Of a DNA stretch of 64,000 nt, positions 45,961 through 56,314 are shown piece after piece. The notes beneath the pieces are model-generated. The model made no database searches, was not told where the DNA came from, and worked only from the letters and a program-made list of their open reading frames with translations. Both the position numbers and the translations under genes were made by a program. Each line of letters opens with the position of its first letter. Position 1 is the first letter of the stretch. The stretch comes from Dipteronia dyeriana (taxonomy: Eukaryota; Streptophyta; Magnoliopsida; Sapindales; Sapindaceae). The stretch covers positions 30,554,074 to 30,618,073 of the forward strand of contig CM065299.1 in NCBI GenBank assembly GCA_032871835.1, given 5' to 3'.

Positions 45961-47633
45961 AATTACTTCTGTTGGAAGTGAAAGATGGAGTCCTTCCTAT
46001 CAGCGATAGATGATAAAGTTTGGATGGTAATTAATGATGGATACACACCACCAGCCATGATTGTCGAAGATGGAAGTAGTGTGCTCAAGCCCAAGTCTTC
46101 ATGGAGTTCCCAAGAGTTTGAAGCCTCGAAGTGGAATAACAAGGCGATACATGCCTTGTTTAGTACAACAGATGAGAATCAATACAAACTTATCCAAATC
46201 ACCAAAAATGCACATAAAACTTGGAAAATCCTAGAGACGGATTATGAGGAAACAGAAGTGGTGGAGGATTCCAAGTTCTAAGTTCTTCAAATGCAATTTG
46301 AGTCAATTAGGACGGAGGAGGACGAGTGCTTTATTGACTTCCAAGTGAAGTTGATGGACATTGTGAATTATAGCCATCAACTACCTCGGATAGAAAGATC
46401 TATCAAAAGATCATGAGGTCACTTCCTTCTAGATTCAAATCCAAGGTGACAACTCTTGAAGAAAATTGTTACTATAAAAAGATGAAGCTGAGTGAAGTGA
46501 TTGGAAGGCTTCTAGCTTGTGAGTCTAGATGGGCTCCTTCAACCACATCACCCAAGAAGTAAAAGGGAATAGCCTTGAAGACCTCTAAGATTGAGAATGA
46601 GGAGTATGATTCCTATGAAGACATGGCTCTAATAGTGAAGAGCTTCAAGAAGTTATTAACGCTATAAAAGAATGGTTGTAACTTTAAGGGAAATGACTTC
46701 AAGAAGAAGACCGACTTTAAGAAGATTTAGCTAAGTCAATATAAACCTTCAAGAAATAGGGTTCAATGTTTTGAATATGAAGGATTTAGACATATCTCCA
46801 AGGATTGTAGTAACTTAAAGGACAAGAGAAAAGGAAATGAGATGACCATCTCATCAAGCGACAATGAGAGTGTAGACGATTCTTTGGGTGATGAAGAACG
46901 TGCTATTAACTACACAGCCTTCAGGGCCTCCTATGTGGAAATTGAAACAGAAGGCAAAAGTGCATTGAATTGTAAATTTTAAGAAGGAAGAGATGATGAG
47001 GTAGCTAGAAGTGTGATGGATAAAGCTACTCAAATTGAAGTTGACTTGGTTGATGAGAGGCAAAAGGAAGATATTGTCTTATCCTCATGTGTAAGAAATG
47101 ACTCTAGTGATGAGAGGTCTTCATCTCACTCTGGAGGAATATGTGAAGGCACTAACCTTGAAGACTTCATCAAGCACTTTAAAGACTCTAGATTGAAGAA
47201 GAAAAAGAAGATTAAAAAATTGAAGTAGGAGAAACTCAATCTTACAACCGAAGTGACTTACCTGAATGAATAAGTGAAGAGAGTCAAAGAGAGTGAAACA
47301 TGATGAAAAATAAGCTTGTGGATGATAAGGAATTTCTTTCCAAAATGACCTCCGTCACTGAAAATATTGACAAGATGTTGGGGCATGGAAAGAATCTTAA
47401 TAACAAGAGGGGTCTTGGGTATGTTGATGACAAGGAAGCCCCCTCTTCAGACAACACAGTATTTATCATGGGAAATGGTATCAAGGAAGCTTCACCTCCA
47501 CAACAACCATGAAGAAAGATTGAGCTTGGAGAGTCATCCAAGAGTGGCCAAGTGAAGATGCCAATAAAGAATGTAGCTCAACCTTAACAACCAAGAGTTG
47601 CACCTCCAATCTTCCCATAACTAAGATTTCCTC
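45961..47633 (+). pseudogene. Sirevirus 3 gag remnant
   Basis: MESFLSAIDDKVWMVINDGYT, SSQEFEASKWNNKAIHALF and VKLMDIVNYSHQL match the Sirevirus 2 gag. The knuckle reads CFEYEGFRHISKDC: the second Cys is Tyr. The C-terminal coiled-coil part (47,013-47,512) has DFIKHFKDSRLKKKKK and MLGHGKNLNNKRGLGYVDD, also matching Sirevirus 2. There are several stops (from 46,279) and frameshifts. The sequence stops before the second knuckle, where the LTR at 47,634 begins without a polypurine tract, suggesting insertion of another element. Confidence 0.8.
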
Positions 47634-49146
47634 TGTTAGGTCTTTGAGTTTTGTGCTGGCATAATTCCATATCAAAACAACATTTCATTTGTATTGATTA
47701 GTTGCCTAGGATTTACAGTTTATCAAGCTTCAAGGAAGTTGGACAACATTTCAAGCAAAGTGGTGGCTACAAGAGGAACAAGCTTAATTGCATAGCAAAA
47801 GGTACAAGGCTTTAGGCATACACATACATTTTATCATATGTGTCTCTGCATCATTGTGCACATTTTGTGTAACACATACACACACATGTTATAGTATGCA
47901 CATGCATTAGACTTAAATTGACAACTTGTGTAAATTGCATGTTCTAGGAAATGGAATACCTATATGTTCTTTTATTTATATATTTGTGTTTATGAGATAT
48001 TAGAGTTGAATTGGTACTTATATTATTCATTAATGAGTTCCGATCATTTCAGTTACTTAGTCAATAAGTTTCAAGTTCAAAGTAAGAAGTTACGAAACTT
48101 TCCGTGTCTTTAACGTACATGGTTTTCATCTTCATGTTTCAACTTGGATTCCATATTTTTTGTAAAATTTTTATTGACATCCTTGTACATGAGGGAGTAT
48201 TGGTTTGTAATCTAAAAATTGATTTGAATTCGGAGTTCAGAGCTTGGAGAACAGTTGAAGAACATGAAAGTGCATGAGGGGAGGTGAATGAACCAAACTA
48301 GATGGCCAATCATCTCTCCTCGTGGAGGCGCGACCTCCACGGGAAGAATTGCCCTCTACCCTCGTGAAGGCCATGTTCCTCAAAGGGATGGCAGAGGTGG
48401 CTCCTCTTGACTTGTTTCTTCCTTTGGTTCTTCAATTCGCTCCTTTAAATATCTTTTTTCCATCTCATTTCATTCTAAGAAGAAAAATTGAAAAACACAA
48501 GTGCAAAATTTTCTCTCCAATTTTCCCAACTTCCAAACACCATAACTTTCTCATTCAGAGTCCGAATCGAGTGATTCATGTTGGAGAATCTTTGTCTACC
48601 AGTCCTCTATCATTTACTTAAGAGTTTAGAGTTATTTGATCATGTTTTCTAGTAGCTTCTCTCATAAAAATGAGACTGCACATTTCTCATTGCGCGTTTT
48701 TTACTTAAGGTATTGATTTCTCTCTTGAGTTTGATCTTCAAGATTCAATCAACTAGGGTTTTCTTCTTTTGTATATGTATGTTTGATGTGTAATCATTTA
48801 TTAGAGTAATGAACTCTAATAGAGCTAGTTTAAGCTTTAATTGATATGTGTGTTTAGTTAGGTTTCTTAAACCTATTTTTCACATGAATGCGGAGTTGTA
48901 TTGTGCTAGCTTTTAATCTAGGGCTATTTGTGTGTTGATTGATCTTATTTCAATGATTGATAGCCTTTTCATGTGCTAGATCTCTTAAATTGAATATTTG
49001 ATGAAACAGTACATTTTGTTGTTCATTTAGAACTTAATAGATTCTAAGAGAATATCTTGTGATCATATGCACTAAATATTTTGCTAGAGATTCATTTTTG
49101 AATTTGTTAATTGAATCTACCGTAATTTCAACATACGAAGTTATTG
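47634..49146 (+). repeat. Sirevirus-type LTR, 3'-truncated
   Basis: It begins TGTTAGGTCTTTGAGTTTTG and follows the Sirevirus 1 and D LTR order: TGCATCATTGTGCAC, a hairpin at 48,321-48,341, TTTAAATATC (TATA-like, about 48,444) and TCATTTCATTCTAAGAAG. It loses homology near 49,146, well before the primer site. No polypurine tract precedes it, so it is more likely the 5' LTR of an element inserted in the gag than that gag's own 3' LTR. Confidence 0.7.
48321..48341 (+). promoter_or_regulatory. Hairpin in the 47,634 LTR
   Basis: CGTGGAGG (48,321-48,328) pairs perfectly with CCTCCACG (48,334-48,341) around a 5-base loop. The stem sequence is unrelated to that at 34,709 and 61,802. Confidence 0.75.
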
Positions 49147-49543
49147 ACCGGGAATGCAACTCCATTCTCATCTATGGTATATCAAAAACCATGATCTAAC
49201 CTGAATGAGTCGATAAGGCACTCAGGATTAAGATCACCTATACATAGCCATCATTTGTCGATATATATGAATCTTATCGTGTAACGAATCTTGGTGACAG
49301 ATTCATATAGATCGTGGCCTAGTTCTATATGATCACATCATAATAGATGCATCAATTCTTTTATCACCATATGAATAATCTAGGATAAGACCACCATACA
49401 TTTGGAATAAAACGCAACTGTAGATTAACCACAAATAAAGTACCAAGCTTTATTTGCTATCCGCGGACTCTTTTGATTGCTCATTTCAAACTGAATTCAT
49501 CTGTATATGACACCCATATACTAAGTTAGATATTACATCTAAC
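49147..49543 (-). repeat. Fragment of another Ty1/copia LTR (inverted)
   Basis: Read on the minus strand it begins TGTTAGATGTAATATC, a typical copia LTR start, preceded by AAAATCCAAGAT, which could be a decayed polypurine tract. It runs for about 400 bp through AT-rich LTR-like text and stops at the truncated Sirevirus LTR. No internal coding text remains. Confidence 0.4.
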
Positions 49544-49659
49544 AATCTTGGATTTTAAGTGCACATGATAAAAATGTGTGAGATAGATTTATAGAGTGAA
49601 TAAACTACTTCTTTTATTAATGTTTCAATTACATTTACAAATTACAAGCTTTAAGGAAT
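49544..49659. other. Short AT-rich spacer
   Basis: It lies between the copia LTR fragment and gypsy B gag. Nothing recognisable is seen. Confidence 0.4.
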
Positions 49660-50030
49660 AAACACCAATACCAGGTACCTAGACTAATGGCATTACCCCT
49701 GGTATAGGTACTAAGAATTGAGGTGTGATTCCTTCTGTTATCATCTGAAGATGAATACTTTCCATAAATGTTGTAGCCTGCTGTTCTAGGATGGCCTGAC
49801 CTGCTTCAAGAATAACCAGGTCCACACGTTCGATGGATGGACCTGTGTTGGGTTGCAGTGTTTTGATCCCTTCTCTTGCTTTTAAACCTTTCAAGTTGAA
49901 GTGACTGACCGGTGCTCTGATGGGTCAGACTACCCTTGAGAGGATCAGAACCTCATACCGGTACTCTATAGAATAGAGCTTAAGAGTTTTTTTTCAACTG
50001 AGTGTGGAAAATTCCCACAGACTGCTACAA
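49660..50030 (-). pseudogene. Gypsy B gag N-terminus
   Basis: A minus-strand frame (49,679-49,894) reads LEAGQAILEQQATTFMES, matching VVGQAILEQHVATFVES in gypsy C and the equivalent part of gypsy A. It continues toward the primer site with gag leader text. The capsid part is absent; the copy is cut near 49,660. Confidence 0.7.
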
Positions 50031-50034
50031 AAAG
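50010..50034 (-). promoter_or_regulatory. Gypsy B primer-binding and leader motif
   Basis: On the minus strand CTTTTTGTAGCAGTCTGTGG follows the LTR. It is a more decayed version of the gypsy A and C motif. Confidence 0.65.
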
Positions 50035-50976
50035 TGTTAACCGAAAATTCTTTTGGTGTGGAATTTCGATCAACACTCTCAAACTGTAACCTGATAGATC
50101 ACAGTTGGGTAGGTACCGTAATTTTGATAAGAAAGAAACAATAAAAGGGGTGCTATATGTATTAAGAAAACACAAGGAAATGACTATTTATTGATCAAAA
50201 AATTCTCTAACACAATGCTAGGTATAGTTTTCACTATAGAACTCTCTCTCTCTCTCTTACATATTTGGCGATGGAAAACTTGTGCTAGTCGACATGTGGA
50301 TATCTCTCTGTAGGTGTTGGTGAATATTTTATGTAGGTGATTGTGAATACTCTCAATTTATAGATCGTTTATGGTCTCCGATTCTTCCTGTCAATCCCTG
50401 TAAATCTGGTCAATTGATCTGCAATCACCGTAGTTCTTATTTTATTGTTGATTAGCGTTGACTGAGGTCGTAAGTTAGCACAAAAATCATTCCCTCTAAT
50501 TATGTGATAGTTTCTGTTGTATTTAAATTCTGATTAGGTTGACCATTTTGTCTCATTTATGGCGCTTTAAGTGATGAAGAAGTCAACCTTCCCTTCTATC
50601 TTGTTGGGGATGAATGTAGGCTTTATTCCTTTGGACGCAGTACTGATCTAGGTCCCTAGTGTACTGGTCCATTTTTGTTGGGGTGGTCCCTACCTTAGCA
50701 TACTGGTACCTTCTAGATGCCATTCTCCCTAATTGGTGCACGAGTCTCACTTACTGGATCGGTCTTAGATAGGTGTCGCGGTATTTGGATACTATGTAGG
50801 TGGCACCGGTTCTTTTTGATACCAGATTAAAGCATATTGTGGCATCAACCCCTCCTTGATCATGGTATCAGTATATCCTGGTACTTGTGAATCGGGACGT
50901 CCTGGTCCAAGTCCTACCAGGTGCCAGCCAGATGGAAAATTTTTCTTTGGATCCCTACAAAAAATGGCTATTAACA
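50035..50976 (-). repeat. Gypsy B 5' LTR (inverted)
   Basis: The outer end read on the minus strand is TGTTAATAGCCATTTTTTG. The inner end is TGTTAACC on the plus strand next to the primer motif. The 942 bp LTR shares the start and end with gypsy A and contains GGTACC-type repeats and a CT tract near 50,245. Confidence 0.85.
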
Positions 50977-52882
50977 AATGTTTTTTCAAAATGTTTCTCA
51001 CATTTACAATTTGGTCAAGAAAAACCCAATAAGATATAAACTTGAGATAAGATATATTTGATATGTCAGATCAAAGTAATATATATGATGTTCTTTTAGA
51101 TCAAGGAAACATATATATGATGATTAGCAAGATCAAAGTAATATTTACAATGATCTTCTTGATCAAGACAACATATATACAATGATCTACTGGATCAATG
51201 TAACATTTATGATGATCTTTATGGATCAAATGATTTTTTAGGGATGCTTAGATAATTGACTCATTAAAAACCTTATCAGTAATATATTCATTTAATAAGC
51301 TCCCGCTGATGGAACGCTCCCCCTAATAAAACTTCTTTTGAAACATTCATCTAGATTGCTTAACTAACGCATATAGATGTTTATTTCATCCATGTGTTCC
51401 CTAAGTAACTTGACTAGCAAGGTCCGGTTTCGTTTGATCGGCCAATCCTGAACGCAATATAACAGTTTGGGAAGGTTTACTTTTATCGGGTGCTACTGCT
51501 ATCTTTGGTTTGTCTGCCCCTTTTACAAATTCCTCTATGGGATTGAGCTCGAACATGGTCAGGGCTTCAACCCCGGACCTCTTCTTCATCCACGGTTAAG
51601 AGCTCATCTTCCACCATGCATGTTTGGTTTTTTCCATAGTTTATGTTTCACAAGGGCTTGTTCTATTTTTTATCGTGGTATAATTCGTTTCCCTCTCTGC
51701 TATTTGCCATGCAGTACTATTGTAGCTTTTCACGTGCAAAGGTCTTTCAATCAAGATTTGTCCTTATTCTTCACACCCTCCTTCAAGAGTCAGTTGTTGA
51801 GGTTATTTTCATAAAAAAAAATCAACCTAACAACAGTTCTATTTTGATTTGTTAATGACTAAAGCAAATTAATAGGTAAAATAGTTTGAAACGATTTTAA
51901 GTGGTAAAATCCCAAATTGGAAAAACGTCCATGGTTGTCGGTAACTGTAATAATTTCACTATATAAAGAATGGTTACACACTCAACTCATCTCACTTTTC
52001 TTGATGTTTTTTATGTAGTTTTGTTACATACACCACACTTTACAGTGAAGAATGAGGTAACATTTATACACTCATTGGTAACCTTAAACTTGTTGTGCAA
52101 GTAGTTGACTTATGGAATCCGGCTATGATTCTTCTTGCATCATATTATATTGATTTCTTCCCTCTTTGATGTTTCTCACATATAAATACGATTTATTTTG
52201 TGCTTGATTAGGACTTTGGCACTTCGGAGAAGATATAACTATACTCTTGTTGGAGTTTGATCCCTGATTCACATATCTTGGCAAATTCCCTTTCCAGACA
52301 CAATATTTATGATGTTATTTTTATTCTGATTTGGGCTAGTGATCTTTCGATGGGGAGAAACCTTGCCCGACATGAATCTCGCCTCGCTAAGCATGTATTC
52401 TGGCCAAGCCACTCTTCTTGCAATGCTTTTGTGATACTTGCTTATTTACTCTACAAAGCGCTTGTTCGGATGACGTGTCCTTAGTCAGCTCTTTGTCAAT
52501 TTAGAACGGTTGATTTTTCATGTCATGGAACGTTTTCTCTCCGATGTTCTTGCTGGTGTGATGACATGTCAGTTAATCAAAATTTACATATAACAGAAAC
52601 ATTAGGAAAAAAAGTCTAAAGGTCAAATCCTACAAAGACTACATGCATGCTAGAATCTCTAAAAATATAACGTTTAATATCAATACATCACGCAATGCAA
52701 GTAAGTCAATAATTAGGATATTTCTGTTTTACAAAATAACTACGCTCGAATGCCCAAGATGAAATTCGCCTCGACTCTAATTCTCACTGGATTTCAGTCA
52801 TATATTTTCACTCAGAACCTAGGCGCACTCTCTAGCAAACATATGATAATTAATTTATGTTAATGGGATCTAATATATATTA
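50977..52882. other. Unassigned stretch, no gene recognised
   Basis: Contains a 31 bp tandem repeat (51,069-51,224) and, on the minus strand, TAGGGGGAGCGTTCC near 51,320, which looks like a polypurine motif. A 62-codon minus-strand frame (51,401-51,589; Lys/Pro-rich, VEALTMFELNPIEEFVKGA) might be a polyprotein or host exon scrap; I do not recognise it. The plus-strand frame at 51,467-51,814 overlaps it and is hydrophobic without a domain. From about 51,860 to 52,882 only AT-rich text with short frames is seen. Confidence 0.5.
51069..51224 (+). repeat. 31 bp tandem repeat, 5 units
   Basis: Five units of 30-32 bp each begin GATCAA and contain AACAT(A)TAT.(A)TGATGATC. Unit starts are at 51,069, 51,099, 51,131, 51,162 and 51,194. 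Copies differ by substitutions. Confidence 0.85.
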
Positions 52883-53000
52883 TATTAACAGTCTTTTTTG
52901 GAAAGGGTCTAAAGAAGAATTTTCCATCGGATTGACACCTGGTAGGACTTGGATCTGGATAATACAAGTTCCCAGGTAAAAGGAAATTTTGATGCCGTGA
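52883..53000 (+). repeat. Gypsy LTR 5' scrap
   Basis: TATTAACAGTCTTTTTTGG, then AATTTTCCATC and ACACCTGGTAGGACTTGGA match the outer end of the gypsy B LTR in the opposite orientation. It is cut by the Sirevirus LTR at 53,001. Confidence 0.75.
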
Positions 53001-53780
53001 TATTAGGTTTTTTTGTTTTGTGCTGGCATAATTCTATATCAAAACAATATTTGCATTGTATTGATTAGTTGTCTAGGATTAATGGATCATTAAGCTTTAA
53101 AAAAGATGAACAACAATTCAAGCAAAGTGATGGCCTCAAGAGGAACATAAATTGCATAGCAAAAGGTATATCAAGTCCTCTTTCCTCTTTGCAAGGCTTA
53201 GGCACACACATACATAACATTTATATGTGTCCTTGCATCGTTTCACACATTTGGTATAATGCATACATACACTTATTCATGTAAAAACATGCATTAGAGA
53301 TAAAGTTGACAATTTGTGTAAATTGCATGTTCTAGGACTATAACTAGGAAATTGCATACATTTGTGTTTATGTGTTCATTTCGGTTACTCATTCATTAAG
53401 TTTCAAGTTCAAATTAGGGACTTAAGAAACTTTCGATGATTTTATCGTGCATGGTTTTCGTCTTTGATTTTCAAGATTGAATTCCATTTTTTTTTAAAAA
53501 AGTTTTCTTGCATCTTTTGTTCATGATAGAGTCTTGATTCATAATCTGAAAACAAATTCGAAATCGGAGTTAGGAGGCCGGAGATGTGGTCAAAGAACTG
53601 AAGGATCCTCAGGGGAAAAAAGAGGGGACAACACCTCTTTCCCGTGGAGGCACGTGGAGCTCCACGGGAAATGAGGCCTTCTACCCCTGTTGAAGCCCAC
53701 GTGTCTACACGGGGATGTAGAGGTGTCCTCCTCCTATTAGTTGTTATTTTACCTCTTTTAAATATCCTTTAAATACCTCC
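53001..53780 (+). repeat. Sirevirus-type LTR fragment
   Basis: It begins TATTAGGTTTTTTTG (a decayed TGTTAGG) and follows the 47,634 LTR closely (GTGCTGGCATAATTC, GCATCGTTTCACAC). It has a hairpin at 53,641-53,668 and TATA-like TTTAAATATCC near 53,755, and stops where the gypsy C LTR begins. Confidence 0.8.
53641..53668 (+). promoter_or_regulatory. Hairpin in the 53,001 LTR
   Basis: CCCGTGGAG (53,641-53,649) pairs perfectly with CTCCACGGG (53,660-53,668) around a 10-base loop. Confidence 0.75.
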
Positions 53781-54004
53781 TGTTAATAGATATTTTTAAC
53801 GAAGGACCAAATTAGAAATTTCCACCTACTTGATACCTGGTAGAATACTTTGCCTGATACATGGTAGGGCATACAAGGTAAAGCTAACCTGGTAGAATCA
53901 ACATCGAGACCGGTCTTTTGGTTACCTAGGTACCTCGATACCACTACTAGGGAAAAAGGTCAGTTCCACTTCTTCAATACTACCACACTTCGAATAGGGC
54001 CAAC

Positions 54005-54240
54005 TCCAAGGTACTTTCTACTTGGAACCTAGGTACCAAAATATCTACCCGGTACCCATTTATCTCGACACTAGTCTGTAACCCATCCAGGGTACCTCCT
54101 ACCTGGTACCTTGATACCAAGATATCTACCCGGTACCCGAGTACCTCGACACTAGCACGTAACCCATCCAGGATACCTTCTACCTAGTATCTAGGTACCG
54201 AGATACCTCCTACCTGGTATCTAGGCACCATGAAGTCAAT
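54005..54240 (+). repeat. 81 bp tandem repeat in gypsy C LTR
   Basis: About 2.5 units containing ATATCTACCCGGTACCC, CTCGACACTAG and AACCCATCCAGG recur with an 81 bp period (landmark at 54,041 and 54,122). Confidence 0.85.
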
Positions 54241-54489
54241 TTGGTACCTAAGTATCAAGATATCAGTCCAAGACCAATCTAGTATCTACATCTTCTCTAT
54301 CAAGTAGGACGAATTGTACCAAGAATTTGCCAGCAGGTTAGAACAAGTGCCACACCCGCGAGAGTGGATCAGTACATCTAGGTACCATGCCCCCGAAGGT
54401 ACAGAATCAACATATTCTTCTCTAACAATGTGGAAGAGAAAGTTGACCTCTCTGATAGTTCACAAAACCATTAATGAAGATAGCCAACC

Positions 54490-54720
54490 CTATTAATGAA
54501 GATATTCAACTCACTTAATAAAGATCGGTCAGCTCTTTAACTGTCATTCACAACTCCATTAATGATCAATCAACTCTTTAATGTCATTCACAACGCCATT
54601 AATGATCATTCAAATCTTTAATGGCCTTACACAATTCCATTAATGATCAACCAACTCTTTAATGGCTTTTCAACGTCATTAATGATGAGTCAACTCCATC
54701 AATGCCCAAATCAATGATCT
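54490..54720 (+). repeat. 41 bp tandem repeat in gypsy C LTR
   Basis: Units of the form CTCTTTAATG.CATTCACAAC.CCATTAATGATCA.TCAA start at about 54,533, 54,574, 54,614 and 54,655, with decayed units on both sides. Confidence 0.85.
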
Positions 54721-55051
54721 TATGATTACGAATTGGTTGAACGCATGAATTCGCCATTGGCAGTTGTGTTTTGAGTTGGAGAGATGAAGAGACAATAGAG
54801 TGAGATTAGATCAATATCACCACTATCACCATTGTCTCTTATTGTAATCATATTACTCAAATATTCAATAAAGCAGTTTCTCAGTAATATTCATATCGTT
54901 CTTTCATTTTTCTCTCTTTTTATATCTCCTAGGTACGAGGTACCTATCCCGACCACAACCTGTCGGGTAGTGGTCTTGAGAGTGTTAACCGGGTAGTGGT
55001 CTTGAGGGTTTTAATAAAGATTCCTTACCTTGAGCGAATTTTTGATTAACA

Positions 55052-55074
55052 CTTTTTTGTCGCCGTCTGTGGAA
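55052..55074 (+). promoter_or_regulatory. Gypsy C primer-binding and leader motif
   Basis: CTTTTTTGTCGCCGTCTGTGG follows the LTR and is near the Tat/Athila-type TTTTTGGCGCCGTCTGTGG. Confidence 0.75.
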
Positions 55075-55136
55075 ATTTTTGACACCTCTTTTTAAAGTCT
55101 GTGTATTCACTGTTTTTTTTGTAGCACACCAATATG

Positions 55137-56273
55137 AGACTTCGGTCCTCCCTAGGGTATCACCAAACATTAGGGAACCGATCTATAGGTTCCAGTGAGA
55201 AGGTTCAAAAGAAAGGGAAAAGATCGAAGCATCATAATCCGGCTCCAACATTGGCTATCGTGCAAATTACACCCCAAGCTCCGATCACCTAGGTAGTAGG
55301 ACAGGCAATCCTTGAGCAACATGTCGCAACCTTCGTAGAGAGCGTTCATCTTCGATTGACTATGAAAGGTTTCATTCCTAGCTTACGACATTAGATGCTA
55401 GGGGAGATACCAGTAGGCCAGGAACTAAATTACATGCCATCAACGAATTGGGACCTCCGCCACTGGTATCGATCCATGATAAGCTAGGGCCCCTACCCTC
55501 GGTTCATGATATGTTAGGGCCCATGCCCTCAGTTTTGGACAGACCATCGAGCTATCAACCCCGACTTGTAAAATCAGCTTTTGATATCCTACCTAAAGAG
55601 CCTCACAACCCAGCCCAGCTGGTAGTTGCTTGTGTAGGGAAAAACAGTTTAGAAAACGCAACGGAAGCATGAGAAAAAATGAGATTAGGGTTTGCGTATA
55701 AATAAAAAAAATTCCCTTTTATGCAACGAGAACCTTAACCCTAGATTAATTGATGTATATAAAAGTATCGTACCTTTTTCGAGTGACGATTGAACAAGCG
55801 CCGAATTGATTCCGCAAGATCTTCCAATCCAATCACGAACGTGAATCACCTAGGAGTGTGGGCTCCCTTTCTTTAAATTGTATTCCTGAGGATGGAGACA
55901 AAGCAAAAGTCTTTTCTTTGTTTGTTACAAATATCCTCCTAGAGAAAAATCCAAGAACGTCCGGTCACTTGTGAATTATCAATCAACTTGATTGAAACTC
56001 GCGTGAACCTTGATTCAATGTTGTACATAAAATCCTTTTGATATAAAGGATACTAGTATACTACTGAAAACAAAAACGTTCCCCTTTTTTCTCTTCTAGG
56101 CCGAATTCACACACCCTTTATTTATGAGTTGATCGAGTTTTATCTAGAGCAAAAACTAATTTTTCTCCCTCAAAATTCTCTCTTGCTATGCCAAATTCTC
56201 TCTTGAAAATTACCTAGGCATGGCCGAAATTTTCATCATAAAATTCATAGGGCTGGCCAAAAATCACACACAC

Positions 56274-56314
<41 letters not shown>

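Larger units (their letters stand above)
53781..55051 (+). repeat. Gypsy C 5' LTR
   Basis: It begins TGTTAATAGATATTTTT and ends TTTTTGATTAACA next to the primer motif; 1271 bp, longer than the gypsy A and B LTRs because of two tandem arrays. A short repeat of CGGGTAGTGGTCTTGAG near 54,965 and 54,990 is specific to this copy. Confidence 0.85.

Noticed and set aside
47634..49146. Reading this LTR as the 3' LTR of Sirevirus 3
   Set aside because: It starts directly after gag with no polypurine tract and no pol; an inserted second element explains it better, though an internal deletion is possible.
51467..51814. 115-codon hydrophobic plus-strand frame
   Set aside because: No domain, no start context and overlap with an equally open minus-strand frame; not enough to call a gene.
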